From DASPXK01 sp035637315 (GTDB lineage: Bacteria > Chloroflexota > UBA6077 > JACCZL01), in NCBI GenBank assembly GCA_035637315.1, contig DASPXK010000188.1, forward strand, positions 1-7,804: 7,804 nucleotides of DNA, written 5' to 3'. The first letter of the stretch is position 1; each line of letters starts with the position of its first letter. The translations under genes were made by a program, and so were the position numbers. The notes beneath the pieces were generated by a model. The model was given only the letters and a program-made list of their open reading frames with translations. It ran no database searches and was not told where the DNA came from. Positions 1 through 5,325 of the stretch are shown piece after piece.

Positions 1-88
1 GTGAGCGCTGGAAGACCACATGGTCGGCACCACGTTCGCCGCCGAGCAGCGGCAATACTGCCGAGGCGTCGAGAACCAGTCTATTCAC
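1..88 (-). CDS. vapC: VapC-family PIN-domain toxin, N-terminal fragment cut by the window edge
   Basis: Only the first 29 codons are visible, reading left from a GTG at 88-86. The translation opens MNRLVLDASAVLPLL, which is the first beta-strand and start of the first helix of a PIN domain. Asp7 is the first of the acidic metal-binding residues of these Mg-dependent RNases. The GTG overlaps the end of the upstream antitoxin gene by 8 nt (GTGAATAG contains the antitoxin TAG), the tight coupling usual in toxin-antitoxin pairs. In the family, VapC cuts tRNA or rRNA when freed from its antitoxin. The target here cannot be judged, and the remaining acidic residues lie outside the window. The call rests on the short N-terminal motif plus the partner gene. 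Confidence 0.82.
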   Translation of the reverse strand, partial: MNRLVLDASAVLPLLGGERGADHVVFQRS

Positions 89-326
89 GCTTCGCTTCCG
101 CACGGCGGTCCGCGATTAGCTCGTCAGCCAGTGAGCGCCCCGAGGGCACGTAGCGAGATACCACCTCCTGCGCGCGACGGATTGCCTCGTCGAGCGCCAA
201 CACGCGGACCTCGCCGTCGTCCAGGTGCGTGATCACCTCGTCTCCGGCCTGCAGCCCCAACGCTCGCCGGTAGGCAGCCGGGATGACGATTCGACCCCCT
301 GACATGAGCCTTGCCCTGATTCCCAT
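81..326 (-). CDS. vapB: AbrB-fold (VapB/MazE-like) antitoxin, 81 aa
   Basis: A small swapped-hairpin DNA-binding antitoxin. Residues 8-40 carry the AbrB signature: SGGRIVIPAAYRRALGL followed by QAGDEV and a short beta segment. Residues 48-81 are a charged helical tail with RYVPSGRSLADELI, the type of segment that wraps the PIN toxin in VapBC pairs. The chosen start is ATG 326-324, which gives the usual 9-10 residues before the GG-R-IVIP motif. The frame is open up to an ATG at 410, but that would add 28 residues rich in Trp, His and Cys and would run through the repeat cluster that looks like an operator. A shorter start at ATG 305 (preceded by AGGGCAAGG) is also possible. The gene overlaps the downstream vapC by 8 nt. 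Such antitoxins normally repress their own operon. Confidence 0.85.
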   Translation of the reverse strand: MGIRARLMSGGRIVIPAAYRRALGLQAGDEVITHLDDGEVRVLALDEAIRRAQEVVSRYVPSGRSLADELIADRRAEAKRE

Positions 327-348
327 GCTGCGCCACACCCGAGCTATG

Positions 349-415
349 TGCCATTTACAGAAATGTGCCCTAAGATGCCAGATCTGCCACGTCACTGCCA
401 GGTTTGGCACAAACC
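349..415. promoter_or_regulatory. Candidate operator/promoter region of the vapBC pair: TGCCA repeats and a small palindrome
   Basis: TGCCA occurs at 349-353, 376-380, 385-389 and 396-400 on the plus strand, with an inverted copy TGGCA at 405-409. Steps of 9 and 11 nt separate the three central copies, close to one helical turn. The last pair forms TGCCA-N4-TGGCA (396-409), and a second perfect dyad, GGTTTG-GCA-CAAACC, spans 401-415. The cluster lies directly upstream of the antitoxin start and behind the stop codon of the stress-protein gene. An AbrB-fold antitoxin would be expected to bind such repeated sites, but this is inference. No convincing -35/-10 pair was found. Confidence 0.45.
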
Positions 416-454
416 GCGGCGTAGGTCAGGCACTGCTCGGGCGGCACGCACGGT

Positions 455-1651
455 CTACCGGATCGACCGCTCGGTTTCGTCCAGTCTGTCTAGCAGCCGA
501 TGGATGGGCTCTGAGAGGTGTTCGTCGCGGCTGACCGTCTGCCGAAGTGCCTGGAGCGACGTTCGGACGAGGTCACGTTCGGCCTGGCTGAGGGTCATCG
601 CCAGAGGGCGCGGTTCGGGCGCCTTCGGCTCTACTTCAGCCTCGGCGGGCATGACCCGCCACTCCTTTTCCACGCCTACTGAGCGAACCACCAGCACGGC
701 CGCCGGGGCGGTCGCGACGATTCCCTCGGCCACGCTGCCAATCGCCAGGCGGGCCAGGCCGGTCCGGCCGTGAGTCGCAACCGCCACCAGCGCGCAAGCC
801 TTCGTCTTTGCCGCGCGTGCCACCGCCAGCGCCGGGTCGCCTTCCTCGACCATCAGGTCGACCGGGACTGTTTGATCCTCGAGAGTTTTGCGAATGGCCT
901 CGAGATAAGTGTGAGCTGCCGCGTCGAGCGCGGCGTGCTCGGAAGGGTCGGTTACCAGCGGACCGATCAGCCAGCCGACTCTGGACGCCTGGAAGGCCGG
1001 AATCACCTGGATCAACACGAGTGAGCCGCCCAGCAGATCGGCCAGCGACAGGGCCGAAGACAGCGCCATCTCGGCCAGGGGTGAGCCGTCCAGTGGGACC
1101 AGGACGCGGAGCCCATCGCCTTCGGGCAGAGTGTCGGGCGCTCCCGAGCGGACGAGCAGGACCGGCACCGTGGCTCGGTGCAGAAGCTCGAGCGTTACGC
1201 TCCCATACACCCACCGCCCCAATCCGGACCGACCGTGGGTAGCCATGACGATGAGATCGACCCGGCGCGACTCGGCCTCATGAGCGATCGCCGCGGCAGC
1301 TTCACGAGAGACCTCGGCAAGCTGGCGGAACGGCAGGCTCGGCCGAACGGTTTGGCCGACCGCCAGGCCGCTCTCGTCCGCCTCACCCCGCGGGGTGGCG
1401 GTCCGGCAGCGCAGCCCGTGCTCCGCCAGCCGCTGGCGAACGGCCTGCAAGTACTTCTCCGCCTCGGCCACCACGTTGGACTCGGCCTCATTGGCGTCGA
1501 TCGCGTCCATCCGCGAAAAGACGCGCGCCAGCGGCGCCCGCGCCAGTACAAGTGTCGCCCCTGCCCGCCTGGCGAGCTGCTCCGCCAGGGGCAGCGCGCG
1601 CTCGGCGAGGTCGGACCCGTCGAGCGGGACCAGGATCTGTCTGAGTTTCAT
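455..1651 (-). CDS. Tandem universal stress protein (two UspA domains), 398 aa
   Basis: Two UspA domains lie in tandem. Domain 1 (about residues 3-169) opens RQILVPLDGSDLAERAL and ends MATHGRSGLGRWVYGS plus a VPVLLVRS strand. Domain 2 (about 181-324) opens LRVLVPLDGSPLAEMAL and ends ATHGRTGLARLAIGS with AAVLVVRS. Both keep the ATP-loop pattern x-2x-G-9x-G-S (G140/G150-S151 and G295/G305-S306), with Ala in place of the first Gly, so both are probably of the nucleotide-binding type. Residues 325-398 are an extra tail: a Pro/Glu linker, then charged helix (SQAERDLVRTSLQALRQ), not part of the Usp fold. The protein is predicted to be soluble and cytoplasmic. The ATG at 1651 is chosen because the first strand begins at residue 3; the ribosome binding site is weak. 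A 135-nt gap with a long inverted repeat separates it from the upstream gene, so it may have its own promoter. Confidence 0.93.
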   Translation of the reverse strand: MKLRQILVPLDGSDLAERALPLAEQLARRAGATLVLARAPLARVFSRMDAIDANEAESNVVAEAEKYLQAVRQRLAEHGLRCRTATPRGEADESGLAVGQTVRPSLPFRQLAEVSREAAAAIAHEAESRRVDLIVMATHGRSGLGRWVYGSVTLELLHRATVPVLLVRSGAPDTLPEGDGLRVLVPLDGSPLAEMALSSALSLADLLGGSLVLIQVIPAFQASRVGWLIGPLVTDPSEHAALDAAAHTYLEAIRKTLEDQTVPVDLMVEEGDPALAVARAAKTKACALVAVATHGRTGLARLAIGSVAEGIVATAPAAVLVVRSVGVEKEWRVMPAEAEVEPKAPEPRPLAMTLSQAERDLVRTSLQALRQTVSRDEHLSEPIHRLLDRLDETERSIR

Positions 1652-1714
1652 CGCGCGTGCCCGGAAAGAGTTGTCCCGACGATCGGAACTACCGGGGCAT
1701 GGTAGCAGTTGGGT

Positions 1715-1774
1715 GTTGGGAGATAGGAGATGGGAGTTGGGGGTTTACCCAACTCCCATCTCCTATCTCCCAAC
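1715..1774. repeat. Perfect 27-bp inverted repeat (intergenic palindrome)
   Basis: Arms at 1715-1741 and 1748-1774 are exact reverse complements around a 6-nt loop (GGTTTA). The left arm is purine-only apart from T and is built from a degenerate heptad (GGGAGAT, AGGAGAT, GGGAGTT). It nearly fills the gap between the stop codon of the SH3-domain gene and the stress-protein start. RNA from either strand would fold into a very stable hairpin. There is no T-run after the stem on either strand, so it is not a textbook intrinsic terminator. It may still block readthrough, protect the 3' end of the acc-operon mRNA, or be a dispersed repeat element. Confidence 0.9.
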
Positions 1775-1786
1775 TCCTAGTCAGGA

Positions 1787-3148
1787 CTACCGGATTCGGA
1801 AGGAGCCGCTGCCAGCCCCGCTCGCGCCGTCCGAAGCGGTCACGATCACGCCGATCCCGATCAGGCCTGGCGACGCGTCCGGGGTCCATGATATGGACGT
1901 GGTGCCGTTCACGTCGGTTGGCGGCGCGGCGAGCGGATCGGAGCTGGTCTGAGGCGCCGTCTCGATCTTGACCTGGGCGTTCTCAACTGGCTGGCCAGCG
2001 CGGCTCACCCAGACGTCCACGACCTGCGGGCCCCCCGCGACCTCGGCGAAGCGTGGGACGACATCTACTTTGAGGCCCGAGGTAGGAGTGGTGTTGCTCA
2101 CCGCGCTGGCCCCCCGCTGGGCGGGGGTCGGGGTAGCCAGAGCCGGCGCGCTCGTAGAACGAGTGGAGCCGGGAGGCGCCGAGCTGGACGACGGCGGGCT
2201 CGGCGTGCTAACGGGCACGACATACTCGCCGGCCACCCAGGCGCTGCCGTCACCCGCTGCTCGGACATTCTTCCAGGTGCGGCCCTCGTTCTGCCGATCC
2301 GGCCCGACCACCTCGAGGATCGTGCCCTCCGGAAGGACTGCCGCGATGGTCGCCGACGTGCTCGGCTGGACTCGGAGATTTAGACCCTGGCCGTCGGTGT
2401 TGGCCACCTGGACTCTGCCACCCGAGGGGCGGGCGGCGGTCGGGCTCGATGGGCTAGGGCTCGGCGAGGGGGAAGCCGGACGGGCTGGCCCGGTGTTGAC
2501 ACCGGGCGGCGGCGAGCTCAACACGCGAGGCACGCTCGTGGCCCGTTGGGCGGCCACGGTCGGATCGATGCGACGCAGGACCACTGAGGCCAGCGCTTCG
2601 GCTTCGGCCATCCTGGTCGGCTTGTCGAGGCCGGCCACCGTGATCCCCACCACCATTGCACCCTTGCGGAAGAGGAAGAGGTGAGCTACAGCCGGGCCGT
2701 CCGAGGAACTGCCCTTCATCGCCAGCCCGGCTGACTCTTCACCTAACTTGGCCACCGGACTCTCGACCCAGCCGCTGTCGAGAAGGGCCTGGCGAGAGCG
2801 GCTGAACTGATCGGCCGCCTGCTGGGCATTCGCCGTCCGCGCCACAAGACTCTTGATCTCGATCGGGCCGCTGTTCAGGTTTTGGGGCGTCCGATCACGA
2901 GTGAAATCGGCCTCATAGACCACGATCCCACCCGGCCGCTCGCCGTAACTGGTCTTCTCAGGATCGGGATTGAGCGTGAAGCCCGGTCGCAGATCGGACG
3001 CCTTTAGCGACACCGTTCTTGGATCCGCCGACGCCTCCTGGGCGAGGGCCCCACCAAGCGCTCCAAAGCTGCCAAGCGCCAGCAACGTGGCCAGGGCGAC
3101 CAGCGCCGCAACGCTCCCGCGCAACAATCGGCGATGTGTGTTCATCAT
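1787..3148 (-). CDS. Secreted protein with SH3b domain and C-terminal Ig-like domain, 453 aa
   Basis: The N-terminus is a signal peptide: basic HRRLLR, a hydrophobic run at 12-35, and probable cleavage after GALA (36/37). Residues 43-196 are a compact domain I cannot name. A Pro/Ser linker (about 211-244) leads to a bacterial SH3 domain at 246-313, recognised by LNLRVQPSTSATIAAVLPEG, followed by WKNVRAAGDGSAWVAGEYV. A second Pro/Ser/Thr linker (314-355) precedes an Ig/transthyretin-like beta-sandwich (357-453) with a PVENAQVKI strand and a TDVNGTTSISW turn. The protein probably acts at the cell surface or wall; SH3b domains often bind peptidoglycan, but the ligand is unknown. Its first ATG directly follows the accA TAG (TAGATGATG), and GAGG inside accA serves both Met codons, so translation is coupled to accA. 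The second ATG (3145) is equally plausible. Confidence 0.85.
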   Translation of the reverse strand: MMNTHRRLLRGSVAALVALATLLALGSFGALGGALAQEASADPRTVSLKASDLRPGFTLNPDPEKTSYGERPGGIVVYEADFTRDRTPQNLNSGPIEIKSLVARTANAQQAADQFSRSRQALLDSGWVESPVAKLGEESAGLAMKGSSSDGPAVAHLFLFRKGAMVVGITVAGLDKPTRMAEAEALASVVLRRIDPTVAAQRATSVPRVLSSPPPGVNTGPARPASPSPSPSPSSPTAARPSGGRVQVANTDGQGLNLRVQPSTSATIAAVLPEGTILEVVGPDRQNEGRTWKNVRAAGDGSAWVAGEYVVPVSTPSPPSSSSAPPGSTRSTSAPALATPTPAQRGASAVSNTTPTSGLKVDVVPRFAEVAGGPQVVDVWVSRAGQPVENAQVKIETAPQTSSDPLAAPPTDVNGTTSISWTPDASPGLIGIGVIVTASDGASGAGSGSFRIR

Positions 3149-4009
3149 CTATGCCTCGTCAAAGATTCCGATGCTCCGGTATTTCGCGACCCGATCGTGC
3201 AGCAGGCGTTCGATGTCGAGCGCCTCGCCGCGACCGTATTGACGATCAAGCTCAGCCATAGTATCGGCGAGCGCTGTGCCCAGCGCTTGAGCCGCCCCCG
3301 CCGGGTCGGCGTGCGCCCCGCCGGCTGGTTCTGGGACAACCCCGTCCACAATCCCAAAGCGCCAGATGTCCTCGGCGACGATCTTCATCGAGGCTGCCGC
3401 CTCCGCGGCCAGGCCGGCGTTGTTCCAGAGGATCGAGGCACAGCCTTCCGGCGTGACGACCGAGTAGATCGCGTTTTCCATCATCAGCACTCGGTCGGCC
3501 ACGGCAATCGCCAGGGCCCCGCCGCTTCCGCCTTCGCCGATGATCACCGCCACGACCGGCACCCGCAGGCGCGCCATCTCGAACAGGTTGGTCGCGATCG
3601 CCAGGGCCTGTCCGCGCTCCTCCGAGGGGAGCGTCGGATCGGCGCCCGGGGTGTCGACTAGCGAGACGACCGGCAGACTGAACTTCTCGGCCTGTTTCAT
3701 CAGCCGCAGGGCTTTGCGATAGCCCTCGGGATGCGGCATCCCAAAGCGTCGCAGCGCGTTCTCCTTGGTGTCTCGACCCTTCTGATGGCCCATCACCATG
3801 ACGGGACGGCCGTGGAAACGAGCTGGCCCGCCGACCAGGGCAGGATCGTCGGCGAAGAGTCGATCACCGTGCAGCTCGACGAAGTCGTCGAAGAGCGCGC
3901 CGACGTAGTCGAGGGTGTAGGGCCGCTGAGGATGGCGGGCCAGCTGGACCCGCTCCCACGGAGTAAGGCCAGCCGAGCCGGGCGGACTATCGGCCGGCTT
4001 CAGTCGCAC
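3149..4009 (-). CDS. accA: Acetyl-CoA carboxylase carboxyltransferase subunit alpha, 286 aa
   Basis: AccA pairs with AccD to move the carboxyl group from carboxybiotin on BCCP to acetyl-CoA, giving malonyl-CoA for fatty-acid synthesis in the cytoplasm. Landmarks are LARHPQRPYTLDYV (residues 23-36), FVELHGDRLFADD (43-55), GHQKGRDTKEN (74-84), GMPHPEGYRKALRLM (90-104), DTPGA then EERGQ (119-134), the oxyanion-loop segment GEGGSGGALAI (158-168) and YSVVTPEGCASILW (182-195). It is a short form: the N-terminal helical extension of about 50 residues found in E. coli AccA is mostly absent, as in streptococcal AccA. Where E. coli has AYPGVGA, this protein has ADPTLPS. The start is GTG 4009-4007, 23 nt behind the accD stop; the ribosome binding site (AGGA, about 11 nt away) is poor, suggesting coupling. 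The stop abuts the next gene. Confidence 0.96.
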   Translation of the reverse strand: MRLKPADSPPGSAGLTPWERVQLARHPQRPYTLDYVGALFDDFVELHGDRLFADDPALVGGPARFHGRPVMVMGHQKGRDTKENALRRFGMPHPEGYRKALRLMKQAEKFSLPVVSLVDTPGADPTLPSEERGQALAIATNLFEMARLRVPVVAVIIGEGGSGGALAIAVADRVLMMENAIYSVVTPEGCASILWNNAGLAAEAAASMKIVAEDIWRFGIVDGVVPEPAGGAHADPAGAAQALGTALADTMAELDRQYGRGEALDIERLLHDRVAKYRSIGIFDEA

Positions 4010-4021
4010 TTGGGGTCCGTT

Positions 4022-4037
4022 CCTGACCAGGGTCAGG
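4022..4037. promoter_or_regulatory. Perfect dyad across the accD stop codon
   Basis: CCTGACC-AG-GGTCAGG, with 7-bp arms and a 2-nt centre, covers the accD TGA (4035-4033) and most of the short accD-accA gap. In the mRNA it could pair into a small stem next to the weak accA ribosome binding site, or it could be a protein-binding dyad. It shares the TGACC half-site with the dyad at 5135-5149 upstream of accD. Its function is unknown. Confidence 0.35.
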
Positions 4038-4902
4038 CCCCCTTCCCATCGATGGCGCAGCTAGCCCCATACAGGCGCAGCAGACGGGCCAGGGTGGGGC
4101 GTAGGTCACGTCGATGGACGACCTTGTCGATCATGCCGTGCTCGAGCTGAAACTCCGCCCGCTGCGTGCCGGGCGGCAGCTTCTGCTTGGTGATCTGCTC
4201 GATCACGCGTGGCCCGGCGAAGCCAACCAGGGCACCCGGTTCAGCCAGCATGACGTCGCCCAGGCCGGCGAAACTGGCGGTCACGCCGCCCGTCGTCGGA
4301 TCGGTCAGCAGCGAGATGAAGGGCACCCTGGCTTCGGCCAGGCGCGCCAGGCAGGCCGCCGTCTTAGCCATCTGCATGAGTGAGAATATCCCCTCATGCA
4401 TCCTGGCCCCGCCCGACGAGCACACGGCCAGGAACGGGAGTCGCGTCTCGATCGATCGCTCGACGGCGCGAGCAACCTTCTCACCGACGACCGAGCCCAT
4501 GCTGGCGCCCAGAAAACCGAAGTCAGCTACCGCTAACCGAAGCGGGATACCCTCTACCAGCCCGGTTCCACAGATGACCGCCTCGGGCAGGCCAGTCTTC
4601 TGCTGGGTCTCGGCCAGCTTGTCGCGATACGATTGGCCCGCGCTGACGAAGTCAAGCGGGTCACCGGGTAGCAGGCCCGCCCACTCCTCTTGAAAGCTGC
4701 CCGCGTCCACGAGCTGCTCGATCCGCTCGCGAGCCGACAGGCGGGCGTGGTAATGACACTTCTGGCACACCCTGAGGTTCTTCTCAAACTCGCGCGTGTA
4801 GATCAGGTCGCGGCAGCGCTCATTGGCGCAGCGGACCCACATGTTGGCCGGGATGTCCGGTCCCGCGCGAGGCTCACGCCGAAACAGGTCGCGGATCGGC
4901 AC
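4033..4902 (-). CDS. accD: Acetyl-CoA carboxylase carboxyltransferase subunit beta, 289 aa
   Basis: AccD is the acyl-CoA-binding half of the carboxyltransferase heterotetramer. The N-terminal zinc ribbon uses C25, C30, C46 and C49; the first knuckle is CANERC (CX4C) instead of the CX2C of E. coli. The crotonase-like core follows: GFLGASMGSVVGEKVARAVE (129-148), SSGGARMHEGIFSLMQMAK (162-180), LTDPTTGGVTASFA (199-212), GFAGPRVIEQ (227-236) and KLPPGTQRAEF (241-251). Length is normal for the family. The start is GTG 4902-4900: an in-frame TAG lies two codons upstream, and the next ATG (codon 21) would trim the segment before the zinc ribbon. A GGAG lies 12 nt upstream of the GTG, a long spacing. 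It is first in the accD-accA-SH3b operon; accB and accC are not in the window. Confidence 0.96.
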   Translation of the reverse strand: MPIRDLFRREPRAGPDIPANMWVRCANERCRDLIYTREFEKNLRVCQKCHYHARLSARERIEQLVDAGSFQEEWAGLLPGDPLDFVSAGQSYRDKLAETQQKTGLPEAVICGTGLVEGIPLRLAVADFGFLGASMGSVVGEKVARAVERSIETRLPFLAVCSSGGARMHEGIFSLMQMAKTAACLARLAEARVPFISLLTDPTTGGVTASFAGLGDVMLAEPGALVGFAGPRVIEQITKQKLPPGTQRAEFQLEHGMIDKVVHRRDLRPTLARLLRLYGASCAIDGKGA

Positions 4903-4927
4903 AGGCTAGGCCAGCTCCAGCTTCCAG

Positions 4928-4987
4928 GTTCCAGGTTCCCCGCTCCGCCAATTCCCCCCGCGAAACGTGGAGCTCGGAACCTGGAAC
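4928..4987. repeat. Imperfect 60-bp palindrome in the accD leader, built on TTCCAGG repeats
   Basis: The outer arms GTTCCAGGTTCC (4928-4939) and GGAACCTGGAAC (4976-4987) are perfect reverse complements. After a 2-nt mismatch, inner arms GCTCCGC (4942-4948) and GTGGAGC (4967-4973) pair with one G-T wobble, leaving a loop of about 18 nt. The left arm contains TTCCAGG in tandem (4922-4938). On the minus strand the same heptad decays as CTGGAAC, CTGGAAG, CTGGAG right up to the GGAG that could serve accD. RNA folding here could sequester or set off the accD start. Confidence 0.75.
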
Positions 4988-4994
4988 TTCGGCG

Positions 4995-5032
4995 GCGGGC
5001 GCCCGCGCGAGCGCGCGCGCTCCGCTGGGAGC
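4995..5032. repeat. Cluster of G/C-only palindromes in the accD leader
   Basis: Consecutive elements are GCGGGCGCCCGC (4995-5006, perfect), GAGCGCGCGCGCTC (5009-5022, perfect, with a CG-alternating core) and the hairpin GCTCC-GCTG-GGAGC (5019-5032). If accD is transcribed from the candidate promoter at 5112-5141, this structure would lie inside its roughly 200-nt leader. No role is known. Confidence 0.6.
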
Positions 5033-5111
5033 GAGCAGGGCATACGATTGTCCCTTCAGGCCCGGGCTCACGAGGCCAGGGATCGGTCGCCACGGCGTGA
5101 AGGCCGGCCGG

Positions 5112-5141
5112 AGTCTAACAATGGCCAGGCGACAGGGTCAA
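5112..5141 (-). promoter_or_regulatory. Candidate sigma-70-type promoter for the accD-accA operon
   Basis: On the minus strand a -35 box TTGACC (5141-5136, 5 of 6 to consensus) and a -10 box TAGACT (5117-5112, 4 of 6) are separated by 18 nt. Transcription would start near 5105, giving a leader of about 200 nt before accD. It is the best-looking promoter pair I found in this gap, but the -10 is mediocre. Confidence 0.4.
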
Positions 5142-5149
5142 GATGACCC
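5135..5149. promoter_or_regulatory. Operator-like dyad over the -35 box of the candidate acc promoter
   Basis: GGGTCA-AGA-TGACCC is a perfect hyphenated palindrome with 6-bp arms and a 3-nt centre. It covers the whole putative -35 hexamer. A dimeric repressor bound here would block polymerase. I do not recognise the motif as a known fatty-acid regulator site. Confidence 0.4.
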
Positions 5150-5170
5150 GGACCGGCGCGTATTGTACAC

Positions 5171-5239
5171 CCTCATCCCACCTAACCCCCCGACCCCCCT
5201 GGCAGCTCTGCCAGGGGGGTCGGGGGTTAGGTCATGAGG
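5171..5239. repeat. 69-bp imperfect palindrome, C-rich/G-rich
   Basis: The core arms 5191-5205 (CGACCCCCCTGGCAG) and 5208-5222 (CTGCCAGGGGGGTCG) are perfect around a CT centre. Pairing continues outward through CTAACCCCC/GGGGGTTAG with one extra C on the left, then CCTCAT/ATGAGG at the ends with a small internal loop. The gap lies between divergent genes, so a terminator role is unlikely. It looks like a dispersed palindromic repeat (REP- or MITE-like). No target-site duplication is obvious. Confidence 0.85.
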
Positions 5240-5325
5240 GGGGTCTTCAGGCGGCACACTTGTTGCGACAGCGGCGTCAGCACAGAAGCGGGCATTTCGT
5301 CCGCTGGAGCTTGGACACGGCGGCT

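Larger units (their letters stand above)
4903..5325. other. Divergent intergenic region, 423 nt, rich in palindromes
   Basis: The region lies between accD (leftward) and the zinc-ribbon gene (rightward). No credible gene was found in it. It holds, from left to right: an imperfect 60-bp palindrome next to accD, a patch of pure G/C palindromes (4995-5032), a candidate leftward promoter with an operator-like dyad (5112-5149), a TACAAT hexamer on the minus strand (5167-5162) with no matching -35, and a 69-bp imperfect palindrome (5171-5239). The stretch 5240-5325 shows no clear promoter for the rightward gene. Confidence 0.7.

Noticed and set aside
327..410. Upstream extension of the antitoxin reading frame to an ATG at 410
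   Set aside because: The extra 28 residues do not resemble an AbrB N-terminus and would place coding sequence over the TGCCA repeat cluster.
1968..2684. Long plus-strand open frame opposite the SH3b gene
   Set aside because: It is antisense to a well-supported gene; its length is explained by high GC and codon bias of the true frame.
5162..5167. TACAAT as a -10 box for accD
   Set aside because: No acceptable -35 lies 16-18 nt upstream; the sequence there is the G-rich palindrome arm.
5119..5235. A 38-codon plus-strand frame starting ATGGCCAGG
   Set aside because: It lacks a ribosome binding site and its product is mostly translated palindrome.
1715..5239. The three palindromes as a CRISPR array or riboswitches
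   Set aside because: They are unrelated in sequence, not regularly spaced, and lack repeat-spacer structure or known aptamer features.
5143..5325. Upstream extension of the zinc-ribbon gene through the 69-bp palindrome
   Set aside because: The translated extension is low-complexity and passes through a repeat; ATG 5326 gives a coherent domain start.
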